Origin: Tenuifilum thalassicum
GTDB taxonomy: Bacteria > Bacteroidota > Bacteroidia > Bacteroidales > Tenuifilaceae
DNA length: 64,000 nt
Assembly: GCF_013265555.1 (NCBI RefSeq)
Contig: NZ_CP041345.1
Span: 3,084,581-3,148,580 of the forward strand
Direction of reading: 5' to 3'
Part shown: piece by piece, positions 1-8,089 of the stretch
Numbering within the stretch: the stretch's first letter is position 1
Layout of the letters: each line of letters begins with the position of its first letter
Notes under the pieces: model-generated
Seen by the model: the letters and a program-made list of their open reading frames with translations, nothing else
Told to the model about the DNA's origin: nothing
The model's database searches: none
Position numbers and translations under genes: made by a program

Positions 1-45
1 ATCTGGTGAATCAATTTGCGACAATAATTTGTATTGGCTCTCCAT
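1..45 (-). CDS. dxs: 1-deoxy-D-xylulose-5-phosphate synthase, first 15 codons only (partial)
   Basis: Reading the minus strand from an ATG at 45 gives 15 codons, MESQYKLLSQIDSPD, before the window ends. The pattern Y-x-L-L-x-x-I-x-S-P-D close to the start is what I remember of Bacteroidota DXS proteins, which make 1-deoxyxylulose 5-phosphate from pyruvate and glyceraldehyde 3-phosphate at the head of the MEP isoprenoid pathway. The fragment is too short to show any domain, so the identification rests on this signature alone. The gene diverges from the OmpA-like gene at 207. Confidence 0.5.
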   Translation of the reverse strand, partial: MESQYKLLSQIDSPD

Positions 46-181
46 AATATCTTCCCCTGAATAACAGTAACAGCTAAAATAGCTCTTTGTTAACTTTTAT
101 ACCAAATGTTTTCTGTCTAAATAACATATTAATGTTGATATTTTGCTTTTAATTATGATTATTTAGGAGAAATATAATTTT

Positions 182-189
182 TATATTTG
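182..189 (+). promoter_or_regulatory. Bacteroidota -7 box (TATATTTG) for the OmpA-like lipoprotein gene
   Basis: TATATTTG matches the TAnnTTTG -7 consensus of the Bacteroidota primary sigma factor and lies 17 bases before the ATG, so the leader would be very short. No good TTTG -33 element is visible at the expected distance (the closest is TTTAG at 162-166), so this is a partial match. Confidence 0.4.
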
Positions 190-206
190 TTTCAAAATAA
201 GAACCT

Positions 207-1238
207 ATGAAATTGACAACTCCCACCTACAAAATTTTGCTTTTTTGTTTAGGTGTGCTTACATCGTGTGTTCCTGCAAAAGAATTTCAAGCATTACAAG
301 ATAAAAATGCTAAATGTGAAGAGGAACGCGATAAACTATCAATCGAAAACGAAAGCCTTAGCACAAAAAACTCAGAACTCGAAAGTAAGACACGTATTTT
401 GCAATCAAAGGTTGAAACACTAACTGCTGATAGTCTTAATCGTGCTGTAGAGTTTAACAGGATAAAAGAGGAGCTAAAAACACTACAGGAGCGCTATACT
501 GAACTAAAAAACTTACAGGATGGAGTTATATCGGGAAGCAAGGATGAAACCCGTAAGCTACTGGTTCAAATTCAAAAAACACAGGAAGAGCTACAAGAAA
601 AAGAAGATGCTTTAAAAGAATTAGAGCGTAGATTATATCAACGAAAGTTAGGGCTGGATAAGGTTCAAGCCGACCTCGACCAAATGAAGAAGGAGCTAGA
701 AGAGCGTAATGCCCGATTAATTGAGCTCGAGCGAATGCTGAATGCTAAGGACTCAATAATGCAAGCCTTGCGTAAGAGAGTTGCTGACGCACTTTTTGGA
801 TTTGAAGGTAAGGGATTAACCGTTTCCATTCAAAATGGTAAGGTTTACGTTTCGTTGGAAGAAAAGCTGATGTTTAAATCGGGAAGCTACGAAATTGACT
901 CAAAGGGTGCTACGGCATTACGTCAACTTGTTCCTGTGCTGGAACAGAACCCAGATATTAATATTATGGTTGAAGGTCATACCGATGATGTGCCATACCG
1001 AGGCACAGGAGCGCTAATTGACAACTGGGATTTAAGCGTAAAACGTGCAACTACCATTGTAAGGTTGCTTCTTAAAAATTCAAAAATTGACCCAGTAAGA
1101 GTTACCGCTGCAGGTCGGAGCCAGTACCTCCCCATCGATAAAGCAAAAACACCCGAGGCACGTCAAAAAAACAGGCGAACCGAAATTATTCTTACTCCAA
1201 AAATGGATGAGATTCTTCAGCTTCTTGAAGCGAATTGA
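207..1238 (+). CDS. OmpA family lipoprotein with long coiled coil
   Basis: This 343-residue protein starts with a lipoprotein signal peptide ending in the lipobox L-T-S-C (Cys21). Residues of about 25-195 are a charged heptad-like coiled coil rich in E, K, L and Q. The C-terminal 120 residues form an OmpA/MotB-type peptidoglycan-binding domain with V-E-G-H-T-D-D-V followed by N-W-D-L-S and N-R-R-T-E-I, which contain the Asp and Arg that hold diaminopimelate in this family. It probably links the outer membrane to the cell wall. It is transcribed alone: the gene has its own -7 box and is followed within four bases by a terminator hairpin. The family is certain; the specific role is not. Confidence 0.9.
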   Translation: MKLTTPTYKILLFCLGVLTSCVPAKEFQALQDKNAKCEEERDKLSIENESLSTKNSELESKTRILQSKVETLTADSLNRAVEFNRIKEELKTLQERYTELKNLQDGVISGSKDETRKLLVQIQKTQEELQEKEDALKELERRLYQRKLGLDKVQADLDQMKKELEERNARLIELERMLNAKDSIMQALRKRVADALFGFEGKGLTVSIQNGKVYVSLEEKLMFKSGSYEIDSKGATALRQLVPVLEQNPDINIMVEGHTDDVPYRGTGALIDNWDLSVKRATTIVRLLLKNSKIDPVRVTAAGRSQYLPIDKAKTPEARQKNRRTEIILTPKMDEILQLLEAN

Positions 1239-1241
1239 TAT

Positions 1242-1264
1242 AAAGCGGCTCTTGCCGCTTTTTT
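1242..1264 (+). terminator. Rho-independent terminator of the OmpA-like gene
   Basis: AAAGCGGC (1242-1249), loop TCTT, GCCGCTTT (1254-1261), then more T. This is a perfect 8-bp stem directly after the stop codon. Its T run supplies the TTTTG that serves as -33 element of the ychF promoter. Confidence 0.9.
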
Positions 1265-1292
1265 GTTATCTGATGGATTTAAGGTAATTTTG
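1262..1292 (+). promoter_or_regulatory. Bacteroidota promoter for ychF (TTTG, 19 bp, TAATTTTG)
   Basis: TTTG at 1262-1265 and TAATTTTG at 1285-1292 are separated by 19 bases, the best full match to the TTTG-N19-TAnnTTTG consensus seen in the window. The ATG of ychF follows at 1312. The -33 element is made from the T tract of the preceding terminator. Confidence 0.75.
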
Positions 1293-1311
1293 CGTACTAA
1301 ATTTTAATGCA

Positions 1312-2403
1312 ATGGGTTTAAAGTGTGGTATTATTGGCTTAGCCAATGTTGGAAAAACAACTATATTCAACTGCATGTCGAGCACCAAGGCTCAGACTAG
1401 TGTTGTTGCTACTGGTTCAGGTAAGTCAAACCTAAGTACAATAAATGTACCTGACGATAGGTTGTACGTGTTGGAGAAATTTCAGCCCACAGAAAAGATA
1501 GTCCATACAACCGTAGAGATTGTTGACATCCCAGGACTTTCAAAAACAGGCGGTAAAGGAGAGGGCAATAAATTCCTAGCCGATGTAAGAAATTGCGATG
1601 CTCTTATACATGTTTTACGATGCTTTGACGACCCTTCGCTACCCCACATTGAGGGCTCTGTTGACCCAGTTCGCGATATTGAAACCGTAAACTTTGAGCT
1701 ACAGGTTCGCGACCTAGAATCTATAGAGAAAAAGTTGCAAAAGGTAGAAAAAGCAGCAAAGGTTGGCGACAAGGATGCAAAAAAAGCATTTGAAGTTCTT
1801 TCTATTTATAAGAATCACCTTGAATCGTTTCAAAACGCGTCAACAGTTCCTGTTGATGAGCAGGATAAAAAATATGTAGAAGATTTATTCTTGCTTACAA
1901 CCAAACCAGTTATTTATGTTTGTAATGTTGATGAATCGTCAGCGGTTGATGGGAATGAGTACTCCAATAAAGTAAAGGAATATCTGAAGAACGAGGACAC
2001 CGAAGTTCTAATTATTGCAGGTAAGATTGAAGCAGAAATTTCCGAGCTCGATAGCGAAGAGGACCGTAAGGCATTTTTGGAAGACGTAGGACTTACAGAG
2101 CCAGGCGTTAACAAGCTAATTAGAGCAGCATATTCTATTCTTAACCTAGAAACCTTTTTCACAGTAGGACCTAAAGAGATTAGGGCCTGGACAATGAAAA
2201 AGGGCATGACTGCCCCACAAGCTGCTGGGGTTATCCACTCCGACCTAGAAAGAGGCTTTATTCGTGCTGAAGTTATGAAATACAACGATTTTATTACCCT
2301 TGGTTCAGAGCAAGCATGTAGAGAAAAGGGGAAGCTTTATGTTGAAGGGAAAAACTACATAGTAGAGGATGGCGACATTCTACATATCCGATTCAACGTT
2401 TAA
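1312..2403 (+). CDS. ychF: Obg-like P-loop ATPase YchF/OLA1
   Basis: The protein has 363 residues, the normal size for YchF. G1 is G-L-A-N-V-G-K-T-T near residue 9, the G3 region reads D-I-P-G-L with the following G-G-K-G-E-G-N-K-F that is typical of YchF, and the G4 position is the non-canonical N-V-D-E, which in this family goes with a preference for ATP over GTP. The middle is a coiled-coil insertion, and the last 85 residues are the TGS domain. YchF binds ribosomes and is linked to stress and redox responses. It stands alone between two terminators. Confidence 0.97.
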   Translation: MGLKCGIIGLANVGKTTIFNCMSSTKAQTSVVATGSGKSNLSTINVPDDRLYVLEKFQPTEKIVHTTVEIVDIPGLSKTGGKGEGNKFLADVRNCDALIHVLRCFDDPSLPHIEGSVDPVRDIETVNFELQVRDLESIEKKLQKVEKAAKVGDKDAKKAFEVLSIYKNHLESFQNASTVPVDEQDKKYVEDLFLLTTKPVIYVCNVDESSAVDGNEYSNKVKEYLKNEDTEVLIIAGKIEAEISELDSEEDRKAFLEDVGLTEPGVNKLIRAAYSILNLETFFTVGPKEIRAWTMKKGMTAPQAAGVIHSDLERGFIRAEVMKYNDFITLGSEQACREKGKLYVEGKNYIVEDGDILHIRFNV

Positions 2404-2425
2404 GCAGGTTAATTATACCAATCAG

Positions 2426-2455
2426 ACCTCAACTCCCTGAGTTGGGGTTTTTCTT
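2426..2455. terminator. Terminator hairpin of ychF that overlaps the end of the convergent kinase gene
   Basis: ACCTCAACT (2426-2434), loop CCCTG, AGTTGGGGT (2440-2448) pair over 9 bp with one G-T wobble and are followed by TTTTCTTTT on the plus strand. The plus-strand hairpin ends ychF transcripts. The same bases encode the last six residues and stop codon of the minus-strand histidine kinase, whose stop is at 2429-2431. Confidence 0.85.
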
Positions 2456-4903
2456 TTCAAAATTTTTTCTCAACAGGTTAAGTAGCTCATCAGGATCGAT
2501 GGGTTTACTTAAAAACTGGGTACACCCAATTTTTTTGAGCGATTTTATCTCATCGCTCTTGCTATCCAAGGCAGTTTGAGCGATTATAGGTATATCAATA
2601 TTCATCCTTTTCAACTCATAGGCAACATCTACCCCACTCCTAAAAGGAAGATGAATATCCAAAAGAATTAGATCGATATTTTTATCAATGCTTGCCACCT
2701 CAATGGCATCATCAGCATTTTTAACATGCAGCACACGTGCACCAGTTTTGGAAAGTAGTGCCTCAATATACTGATAGCTAATCAAATCGTCTTCTACAAC
2801 AAGGATTTTTCTTTTTGAAAAATCAACCTCAACCTTTTTTTCGCTATCGGTAAAATTAACAGGAATTGTAGTAATAAAAGTAGAACCTTTCCCTGGCGAA
2901 GATTTGACCTTGATATTGCCGCCTAAAGCCATAGCATATCCCATAGCAATGGTAAGCCCAATGCCAATACCCTCATAAAACACCTTACTATCATCGCCCA
3001 CATGTTTAAAAAATCGCTCAAATATTCTGTTTTGCATATCAGCTGGAATTCCAACTCCTGTATCCTTAACATAAAAAGTGATTGTAGAATTTTCGTTCAT
3101 AGAGTAGCTAAGCTCTATCCCGCCCTGATGGGTAAATTTAAATGCATTTTCAATTAGATGAACAAGGATGCTTTTTAGCCTATACCTATCTGTTATAATA
3201 TTTGCCTTATCGTCGGGTAAGCTTTTAACTACTTTAAAGTAAAGCTGTTTTTTCTTGAACTCTTCGTTATCAAGAAACTCCTGACTCACCTCATTAACCA
3301 AATCGTTAAGATTAACTTCGGATAGTAAAATGTTTAGCTGATTGGTCTCAATTTTTGATAGTTCTAAAACATCATCAACAACGCTAAGCAATTTATCGCC
3401 CAATCGTTTAACCTGTTTTCCCAACTCCAACCTTTCATCGAGTGTTGATTCTGAAGAGGTTAAATAATATGATAACCCAAGTAATCCGTTTAATGGCGTT
3501 CGTATTTCATGGCTGATATTGGCTAAAAAAGCCGATTTTAACCTTTCCAACTCTCGAATCTTATCTAATGCTTCGTTTAGCTCCACTGTTCGGTACCTAA
3601 CCATTAAATCGAGATCGCTATTAAACCGTGCTAGCTTTGCATTGGTTTCCTCAACCTTTTTTTTACCCTCCTTCCATTTAACCGCTAAGAAAGTAATCAT
3701 TAAAAGTCCAAGAATAAGAATAATTGCTATCCAGGTATAAAGGGTTATTATGACTCTATTTTTTTTCTCTTTAGCCTCTTTAAAACTTAACTCCGCCTCA
3801 AGTAACTTATTCTTTGAATCCCTTTCCTTTTGCAATAAAAGAGTGTTAAGCTGTGATATTCTCTTTATTATTTCTGGTGTAAAATTCTCGTCGATATAAG
3901 CTATATACTGTCTGTTAAACTTTAAAGCTAACTCGTAATTTCCCAATTTTTCATAACATTTTGACATATACTTCCATGCCTGAGCTAATAATTGAGGATC
4001 TGAAAGGTTTTCTGCAATTTTTAAACCTCTTTTTAGATAACTAATTGCAGATTTATACTTTTCTTGTGCAATAAGGGATCTTCCTATTGAAATTAGCTGT
4101 AAAGAAAGCCCTCGCTGCGATTCTGTTTTACCATATATCTGATAAGATCGCTTATGATATAGTATTGCTGAGTCAAGTTTCCCTCTATGCTCATAAAGCA
4201 TTCCAATATTATCGAAATATGAGGCTAGCGTTAGGGAATCAAATACATTCTGATAATCATTAAGTGTATTAAAAAGAATTGCTTGGGCTGAATCTAACTC
4301 ACCAAGCCTCATGTAAGCTAAAGAGAGATTTCCAATTAATCTTGTAATATTTAGCGAATCATTATTTTTAACATAGTATGAAAGCGATTTTAAAATAAAC
4401 TCTTTAGAAAGTTCAAAATTTGAAATATCGTAATAAAGTAAACCTAATACATTATAACTTTTAGCAATGGTTGCGCTATCACTTATTTTGAGGGCAATAT
4501 CTAGAGCACGCTCATAAAAATCAAAAGCATCAATATAGTTTCCTTGTCTATAGTTACATACACCTAACGAATAATAGGTTTCAGCAATACCAAGGCTGTC
4601 GTTAATTAACTTATAAATTATAAAAGCTTTTTGAAGGCTATCTTCTGCTGCCGTGTAGTTGTTCAAACGAAAATGTGCAAGAGCTACTGCTTTAGTTGCA
4701 TCTGCAATTAGCTTTTCATCACCACAACTTTGAGCAAGATCATAGGACTTTAACGCAAGTTTCATTCTAAGTTGTGGGGATTTAGCATACCCTGCCGAAT
4801 CAACTATAGATTGAACCTTGCTACAAGATGTGTCGTTTTGTGCAAAACCCAAATAGCTTAAAAAAATGGAGCAAATAGCAGCTAATAAAACATCTCTAAG
4901 CAT
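2429..4903 (-). CDS. TPR-containing hybrid sensor histidine kinase/response regulator
   Basis: The 824 residues read as: signal peptide (1-21), about seven tetratricopeptide repeats (about 45-345) in the periplasm, one membrane helix (about 387-407), a short coiled coil, HisKA with phospho-accepting His465 in S-H-E-I-R-T-P-L-N-G, HATPase_c with the N box at Asn586 and glycine boxes D-T-G-V-G-I-P (614-620) and G-I-G-I-G-L (645-650), and a C-terminal receiver with Asp705/Asp706, phospho-acceptor Asp749 and Lys800. There is no DNA-binding domain, so phosphate must be relayed to a partner not seen here. It is the last gene of a minus-strand run, 55 bp after the TsaC-like gene. The signal is unknown; TPR sensors may bind proteins or peptides. 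Confidence 0.93.
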   Translation of the reverse strand: MLRDVLLAAICSIFLSYLGFAQNDTSCSKVQSIVDSAGYAKSPQLRMKLALKSYDLAQSCGDEKLIADATKAVALAHFRLNNYTAAEDSLQKAFIIYKLINDSLGIAETYYSLGVCNYRQGNYIDAFDFYERALDIALKISDSATIAKSYNVLGLLYYDISNFELSKEFILKSLSYYVKNNDSLNITRLIGNLSLAYMRLGELDSAQAILFNTLNDYQNVFDSLTLASYFDNIGMLYEHRGKLDSAILYHKRSYQIYGKTESQRGLSLQLISIGRSLIAQEKYKSAISYLKRGLKIAENLSDPQLLAQAWKYMSKCYEKLGNYELALKFNRQYIAYIDENFTPEIIKRISQLNTLLLQKERDSKNKLLEAELSFKEAKEKKNRVIITLYTWIAIILILGLLMITFLAVKWKEGKKKVEETNAKLARFNSDLDLMVRYRTVELNEALDKIRELERLKSAFLANISHEIRTPLNGLLGLSYYLTSSESTLDERLELGKQVKRLGDKLLSVVDDVLELSKIETNQLNILLSEVNLNDLVNEVSQEFLDNEEFKKKQLYFKVVKSLPDDKANIITDRYRLKSILVHLIENAFKFTHQGGIELSYSMNENSTITFYVKDTGVGIPADMQNRIFERFFKHVGDDSKVFYEGIGIGLTIAMGYAMALGGNIKVKSSPGKGSTFITTIPVNFTDSEKKVEVDFSKRKILVVEDDLISYQYIEALLSKTGARVLHVKNADDAIEVASIDKNIDLILLDIHLPFRSGVDVAYELKRMNIDIPIIAQTALDSKSDEIKSLKKIGCTQFLSKPIDPDELLNLLRKNFEKKNPNSGS

Positions 4904-4958
4904 TGCACTTTTTTAAAGTTTTTACGACAAGTAGTATACAAAGGTTAAAAGAAAAAAT

Positions 4959-5528
4959 TTAATCTCGTAAAATTTTAACAGTATTCCCTTTGCCTACAGA
5001 AATTATCGATGATGGTTTGCCAGTTGAATCAGTATCAAACTCTATAGGTACAACTAAATCCACTTTATCAATCAGTTCAATAGATATATCGTTAAACGAC
5101 TTAGGATAGGGTTTACCACAAAAGTTTGCCGAGGTTGAAACAATGGGTTTACGAAACTTCGAGATTAGCTGCTGGCAAAATTTACTTTGTGAGACCCTTA
5201 TAGCCACACTCCCACCTTTACCGTAAACCAATGAGGAAAGATTTTTCCCTTTATCAAAAACAATGGTTAACGGTTTATCGGCTAGGTCAATTAGCTCCCA
5301 GGCCATATCGGGAACATCATCTACATAAGATGGAATTCTTTGGGGTAAATCAACCAAAACCACCAAACCTTTTCCATTGGGCCTTCCCTTAATATCCATT
5401 AACCTTTTAACAGCTTGTTCGTTGGTCGCATTACAACCCAAGCCCCAAACGGTATCGGTGGGATAGAGGATTATGCCACCTGTATGAAGTACTTTCAGAA
5501 CTCTATCAAGCGATTCTTTAAAATCCAT
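4959..5528 (-). CDS. tsaC: L-threonylcarbamoyladenylate synthase (TsaC/Sua5/YrdC family)
   Basis: The 189 residues cover one YrdC domain: G-G-I-I-L-Y-P-T-D-T-V-W-G-L-G-C near residue 20, the lysine and arginine segment K-G-R-P-N-G-K-G, and S-T-S-A-N near residue 131. The family makes threonylcarbamoyl-AMP from threonine, bicarbonate and ATP for the t6A37 modification of ANN-decoding tRNAs. It lacks the extra Sua5 C-terminal domain. Its ATG directly abuts the stop codon of the upstream glycosyltransferase, so the two are likely cotranscribed although they are functionally unrelated. Confidence 0.93.
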   Translation of the reverse strand: MDFKESLDRVLKVLHTGGIILYPTDTVWGLGCNATNEQAVKRLMDIKGRPNGKGLVVLVDLPQRIPSYVDDVPDMAWELIDLADKPLTIVFDKGKNLSSLVYGKGGSVAIRVSQSKFCQQLISKFRKPIVSTSANFCGKPYPKSFNDISIELIDKVDLVVPIEFDTDSTGKPSSIISVGKGNTVKILRD

Positions 5529-6350
5529 TTATAATTTAACTAAACCATTTCTACAGACAAATTCATTGCGTTTTTGCTTTTCCATCATCATCTGATAGTT
5601 TTGTTCCTGGTCGTGCCAGTTTTCCTTATGATACAAGTGATACTGTACAGCAAGATTTCGTACTGAGTTAATTTTGTATCCAGCCCTTTGGAATCGCCAG
5701 GTAAGATCTATATCTTCGCCTATTGCTGGTCTAATATAATCCTCATCAAATCCATTTATTTTATAAATCGCACTTTTAGGAAACGACATATTACATCCTT
5801 TCAACTGGTACATGGACCTTAAACGAGGTACAAATCCCAAAATGCCTCTCGGATTAATAAAAAACCCTTCTTCTATGAATCGAGCTCCGTTTTTCTTTAT
5901 TTTAAAATAATTTGTCAGCAAGTAAGAATTCATATTTCCAGGTAATAAATCTCCTTTAACCATTTTTTTTGTTGAAAATGGATCAAGTTTAATTCTCTTA
6001 CCTCCCAAAACAGCCTTTTCACAAGCATATTTAATATGAAATTCCATAAAGCGAGGATGAAGGACACAATCCTCGTCGATAAATACCAAATAGTCTGAGT
6101 TTGTTGCTTCTATAGCCCTATTCAATGCTAGATTCTTTCTCCATCCCAAATCGGGTTGAGTAAGATGGTATAATGGAACTGGAGATTTTATGCTTTCTAT
6201 AAAACTTTTAACGTGATCATGCTCTGCATCTTCAGAAATTATAATTTCAAAACGCATGTCGGTTTGATTAAAAACCGAATCTAAAACAACTTTTAAAAAT
6301 TCAGTGTTTTTATATGTTGATATTATTAATGAAGCAATTGGCTTATTCAT
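5529..6350 (-). CDS. Family 2 glycosyltransferase
   Basis: A single GT-A domain of 273 residues begins with A-S-L-I-I-S-T-Y-K-N and has the acidic nucleotide-sugar/metal motif I-D-E-D (Asp92, Asp94). G-E-D-I-D-L-T-W-R-F near residue 212 matches the C-terminal part of galactosyltransferase-like GT2 enzymes and should hold the catalytic base. No membrane helix is seen, so it acts at the cytoplasmic face, probably on LPS core or another surface glycan. It resembles the second half of the upstream fusion protein, so the two may be related by duplication. The start overlaps the upstream stop as TAATG. Confidence 0.9.
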   Translation of the reverse strand: MNKPIASLIISTYKNTEFLKVVLDSVFNQTDMRFEIIISEDAEHDHVKSFIESIKSPVPLYHLTQPDLGWRKNLALNRAIEATNSDYLVFIDEDCVLHPRFMEFHIKYACEKAVLGGKRIKLDPFSTKKMVKGDLLPGNMNSYLLTNYFKIKKNGARFIEEGFFINPRGILGFVPRLRSMYQLKGCNMSFPKSAIYKINGFDEDYIRPAIGEDIDLTWRFQRAGYKINSVRNLAVQYHLYHKENWHDQEQNYQMMMEKQKRNEFVCRNGLVKL

Positions 6351-7978
6351 TACGATAAATGCTTATCAATTCCGTTAGTAGTCCACTTTAGTTTTTTCCT
6401 CTTAACCTCTTTTCTAATTCTATAGTTTTTTTCCCAAGTACTTTTGGTTCTATAAGGTCTAGGGTGGTCTAAATGCACACATACAGCAGAGTACCTAATT
6501 TGTTTCCCTTTTACGCCATAATTCATTAACCTTTCACCCAATTCGCGATCGAGGCCCCCATACTGCATATCCTCGTTATATCCATTTACTGCAATTATAT
6601 CGTCTTTCCAGCCACTAACATTATGCCCATTCCATGTAGGTTTTGTGGTAGTAATCGTATTCATCAACTTTTGAAGGAAAGGCCTTTGAGTTAACTTCAT
6701 AAATTTATAGGAGAATGGCTGCCCCATGGACATTAACCAGGACATGGTAAATGGTTTTCCCTGCTTAATATCCTCAAAAGTGATCGAATCGGAAACCTTT
6801 TTATTTAACTTTAAGTAACCACCACTAAGGAAGCAGCCCCTTTGAGCTTTTTGAAGATGAACTTCTACAAAGTCATTTCTAGGAACACAATCGCCGTCGG
6901 TAAAAATTAAATAATCGGAATTTGATTGTAAAATAGCTTTATTTAGAATCTGACATTTCTGAAAGCCATTATCGGGATGCCAAACATGAATTACATTTAA
7001 GGAAGTTGACTCCTTAAATTCATTTAGCACTTTTTGGGTTTCCTCACCAGAACCATCATCGGCAATAATAAGTTCAAAATTCTTTTCAGTTTGTAACTCA
7101 TAGCCCCAAAGAGTTTTTCTTAACCATTCGGGTTGATTATAAGTTGTTACAATAACAGATGCTAAGGGTTTGTTTCCAGTAGGAGTGTTTCTGATATCAA
7201 TATAAGGGTATGGCTGTTTTTTCCGGTTTTGCTTATAAAGTTTTCTTAGCTTTGCATATTTCACAAAACAGTGTTCAGATAGTAGAAAACTTATTAGTAA
7301 ACCGTTGAAGCCCGACATAAACCCCCTGCGAATAAAATACGAATGAAAGAATCGCCAAAGGGTATGCAATACTATTTTGATGGAACTCGCGCGTACACCA
7401 GCTTTATAGTATTCATGTGCAGAAATGGTTGAGTACTTATTAATCTCATCTATATGCTCCTCGTAAGTTTTATAGCGCCAATGAAGCAGATGGCCTTTTA
7501 AGGAGTGAACAGATGCTCCAGGGGTCATTTTGACAACCTCATGTATGTTGGCACCATCCCACTTAGCTTTTCTTCGGTCGTAAAGCCGGATTCGTTTTTC
7601 TGGATACCAATCGGTATGAAGTATCCATTTCCCACAATAGTTATTTAATCTGATGAATTTATACCCATCGTATTGCCAGTTGTTCTTGGCCTTTAATACC
7701 TCTTGTTCAAGTTCATATGAAAGCGCCTCATCGGCATCTAGAGCTAAAATATAGTCATATGTTGCAAGAGAAACTGCGTAGTTCTTTTGATCGCGGAATC
7801 CTTCAAACTTATGCTGAACAAATCGAGCACCCAATCTTTTACAAATCTCCTCAGTTTTATCAGTCGAGAAGCTATCAACAACCAATATCTCATCAGCTAC
7901 ACGTTGAATAGAACGAATACAACGTTCAATGTTTTTTTCTTCGTTTAGGGTAATAATAACCGCAGAAATCTTGACCAT
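6350..7978 (-). CDS. Two-domain glycosyltransferase (GT2-GT2 fusion)
   Basis: The 542 residues hold two GT-A domains. Domain 1 (1-250) starts S-A-V-I-I-T-L-N-E-E-K-N-I and has D81-A-D83, like the WaaE/KdtX group of LPS-core glucosyltransferases. Domain 2 (270-542) starts A-S-V-I-V-T-T-Y-N-Q-P and has D361-G-D363 and a C-terminal G-G-L-D-R-E-L segment, like galactosyltransferase-type GT2 enzymes. A basic linker lies between them. The protein could add two sugars in succession to an LPS core or exopolysaccharide; acceptor and donors cannot be read from the sequence. It is the first gene of the run that continues with the single-domain GT2, tsaC and the hybrid kinase. Confidence 0.88.
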   Translation of the reverse strand: MVKISAVIITLNEEKNIERCIRSIQRVADEILVVDSFSTDKTEEICKRLGARFVQHKFEGFRDQKNYAVSLATYDYILALDADEALSYELEQEVLKAKNNWQYDGYKFIRLNNYCGKWILHTDWYPEKRIRLYDRRKAKWDGANIHEVVKMTPGASVHSLKGHLLHWRYKTYEEHIDEINKYSTISAHEYYKAGVRASSIKIVLHTLWRFFHSYFIRRGFMSGFNGLLISFLLSEHCFVKYAKLRKLYKQNRKKQPYPYIDIRNTPTGNKPLASVIVTTYNQPEWLRKTLWGYELQTEKNFELIIADDGSGEETQKVLNEFKESTSLNVIHVWHPDNGFQKCQILNKAILQSNSDYLIFTDGDCVPRNDFVEVHLQKAQRGCFLSGGYLKLNKKVSDSITFEDIKQGKPFTMSWLMSMGQPFSYKFMKLTQRPFLQKLMNTITTTKPTWNGHNVSGWKDDIIAVNGYNEDMQYGGLDRELGERLMNYGVKGKQIRYSAVCVHLDHPRPYRTKSTWEKNYRIRKEVKRKKLKWTTNGIDKHLS

Positions 7979-8001
7979 TATCTAGTAGTGAAATTTTCGT
8001 A

Positions 8002-8009
8002 CAAATGTA
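8002..8009 (-). promoter_or_regulatory. Bacteroidota -7 box (TACATTTG) for the glycosyltransferase run
   Basis: On the minus strand 8009-8002 reads TACATTTG, a full TAnnTTTG match, 24 bases before the ATG at 7978. A TTTG on the same strand lies 15 rather than 19 bases upstream, so the -33 element is uncertain. It falls after the hppA terminator, as expected for a new transcription unit. Confidence 0.5.
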
Positions 8010-8035
8010 TGATTTTTTTATTAGCAAATTAAAGA

Positions 8036-8066
8036 TAAAATGCCTGACATAGAGCCAGGCATTTTA
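8036..8066 (-). terminator. Terminator of hppA
   Basis: An 11-bp perfect stem (8036-8046 with 8056-8066) with a 9-base loop, 24 bases downstream of the hppA stop. On the minus strand the stem is followed by a T-rich stretch. Confidence 0.85.
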
Positions 8067-8089
8067 TGATGAAAAAACTAATAAGATTT

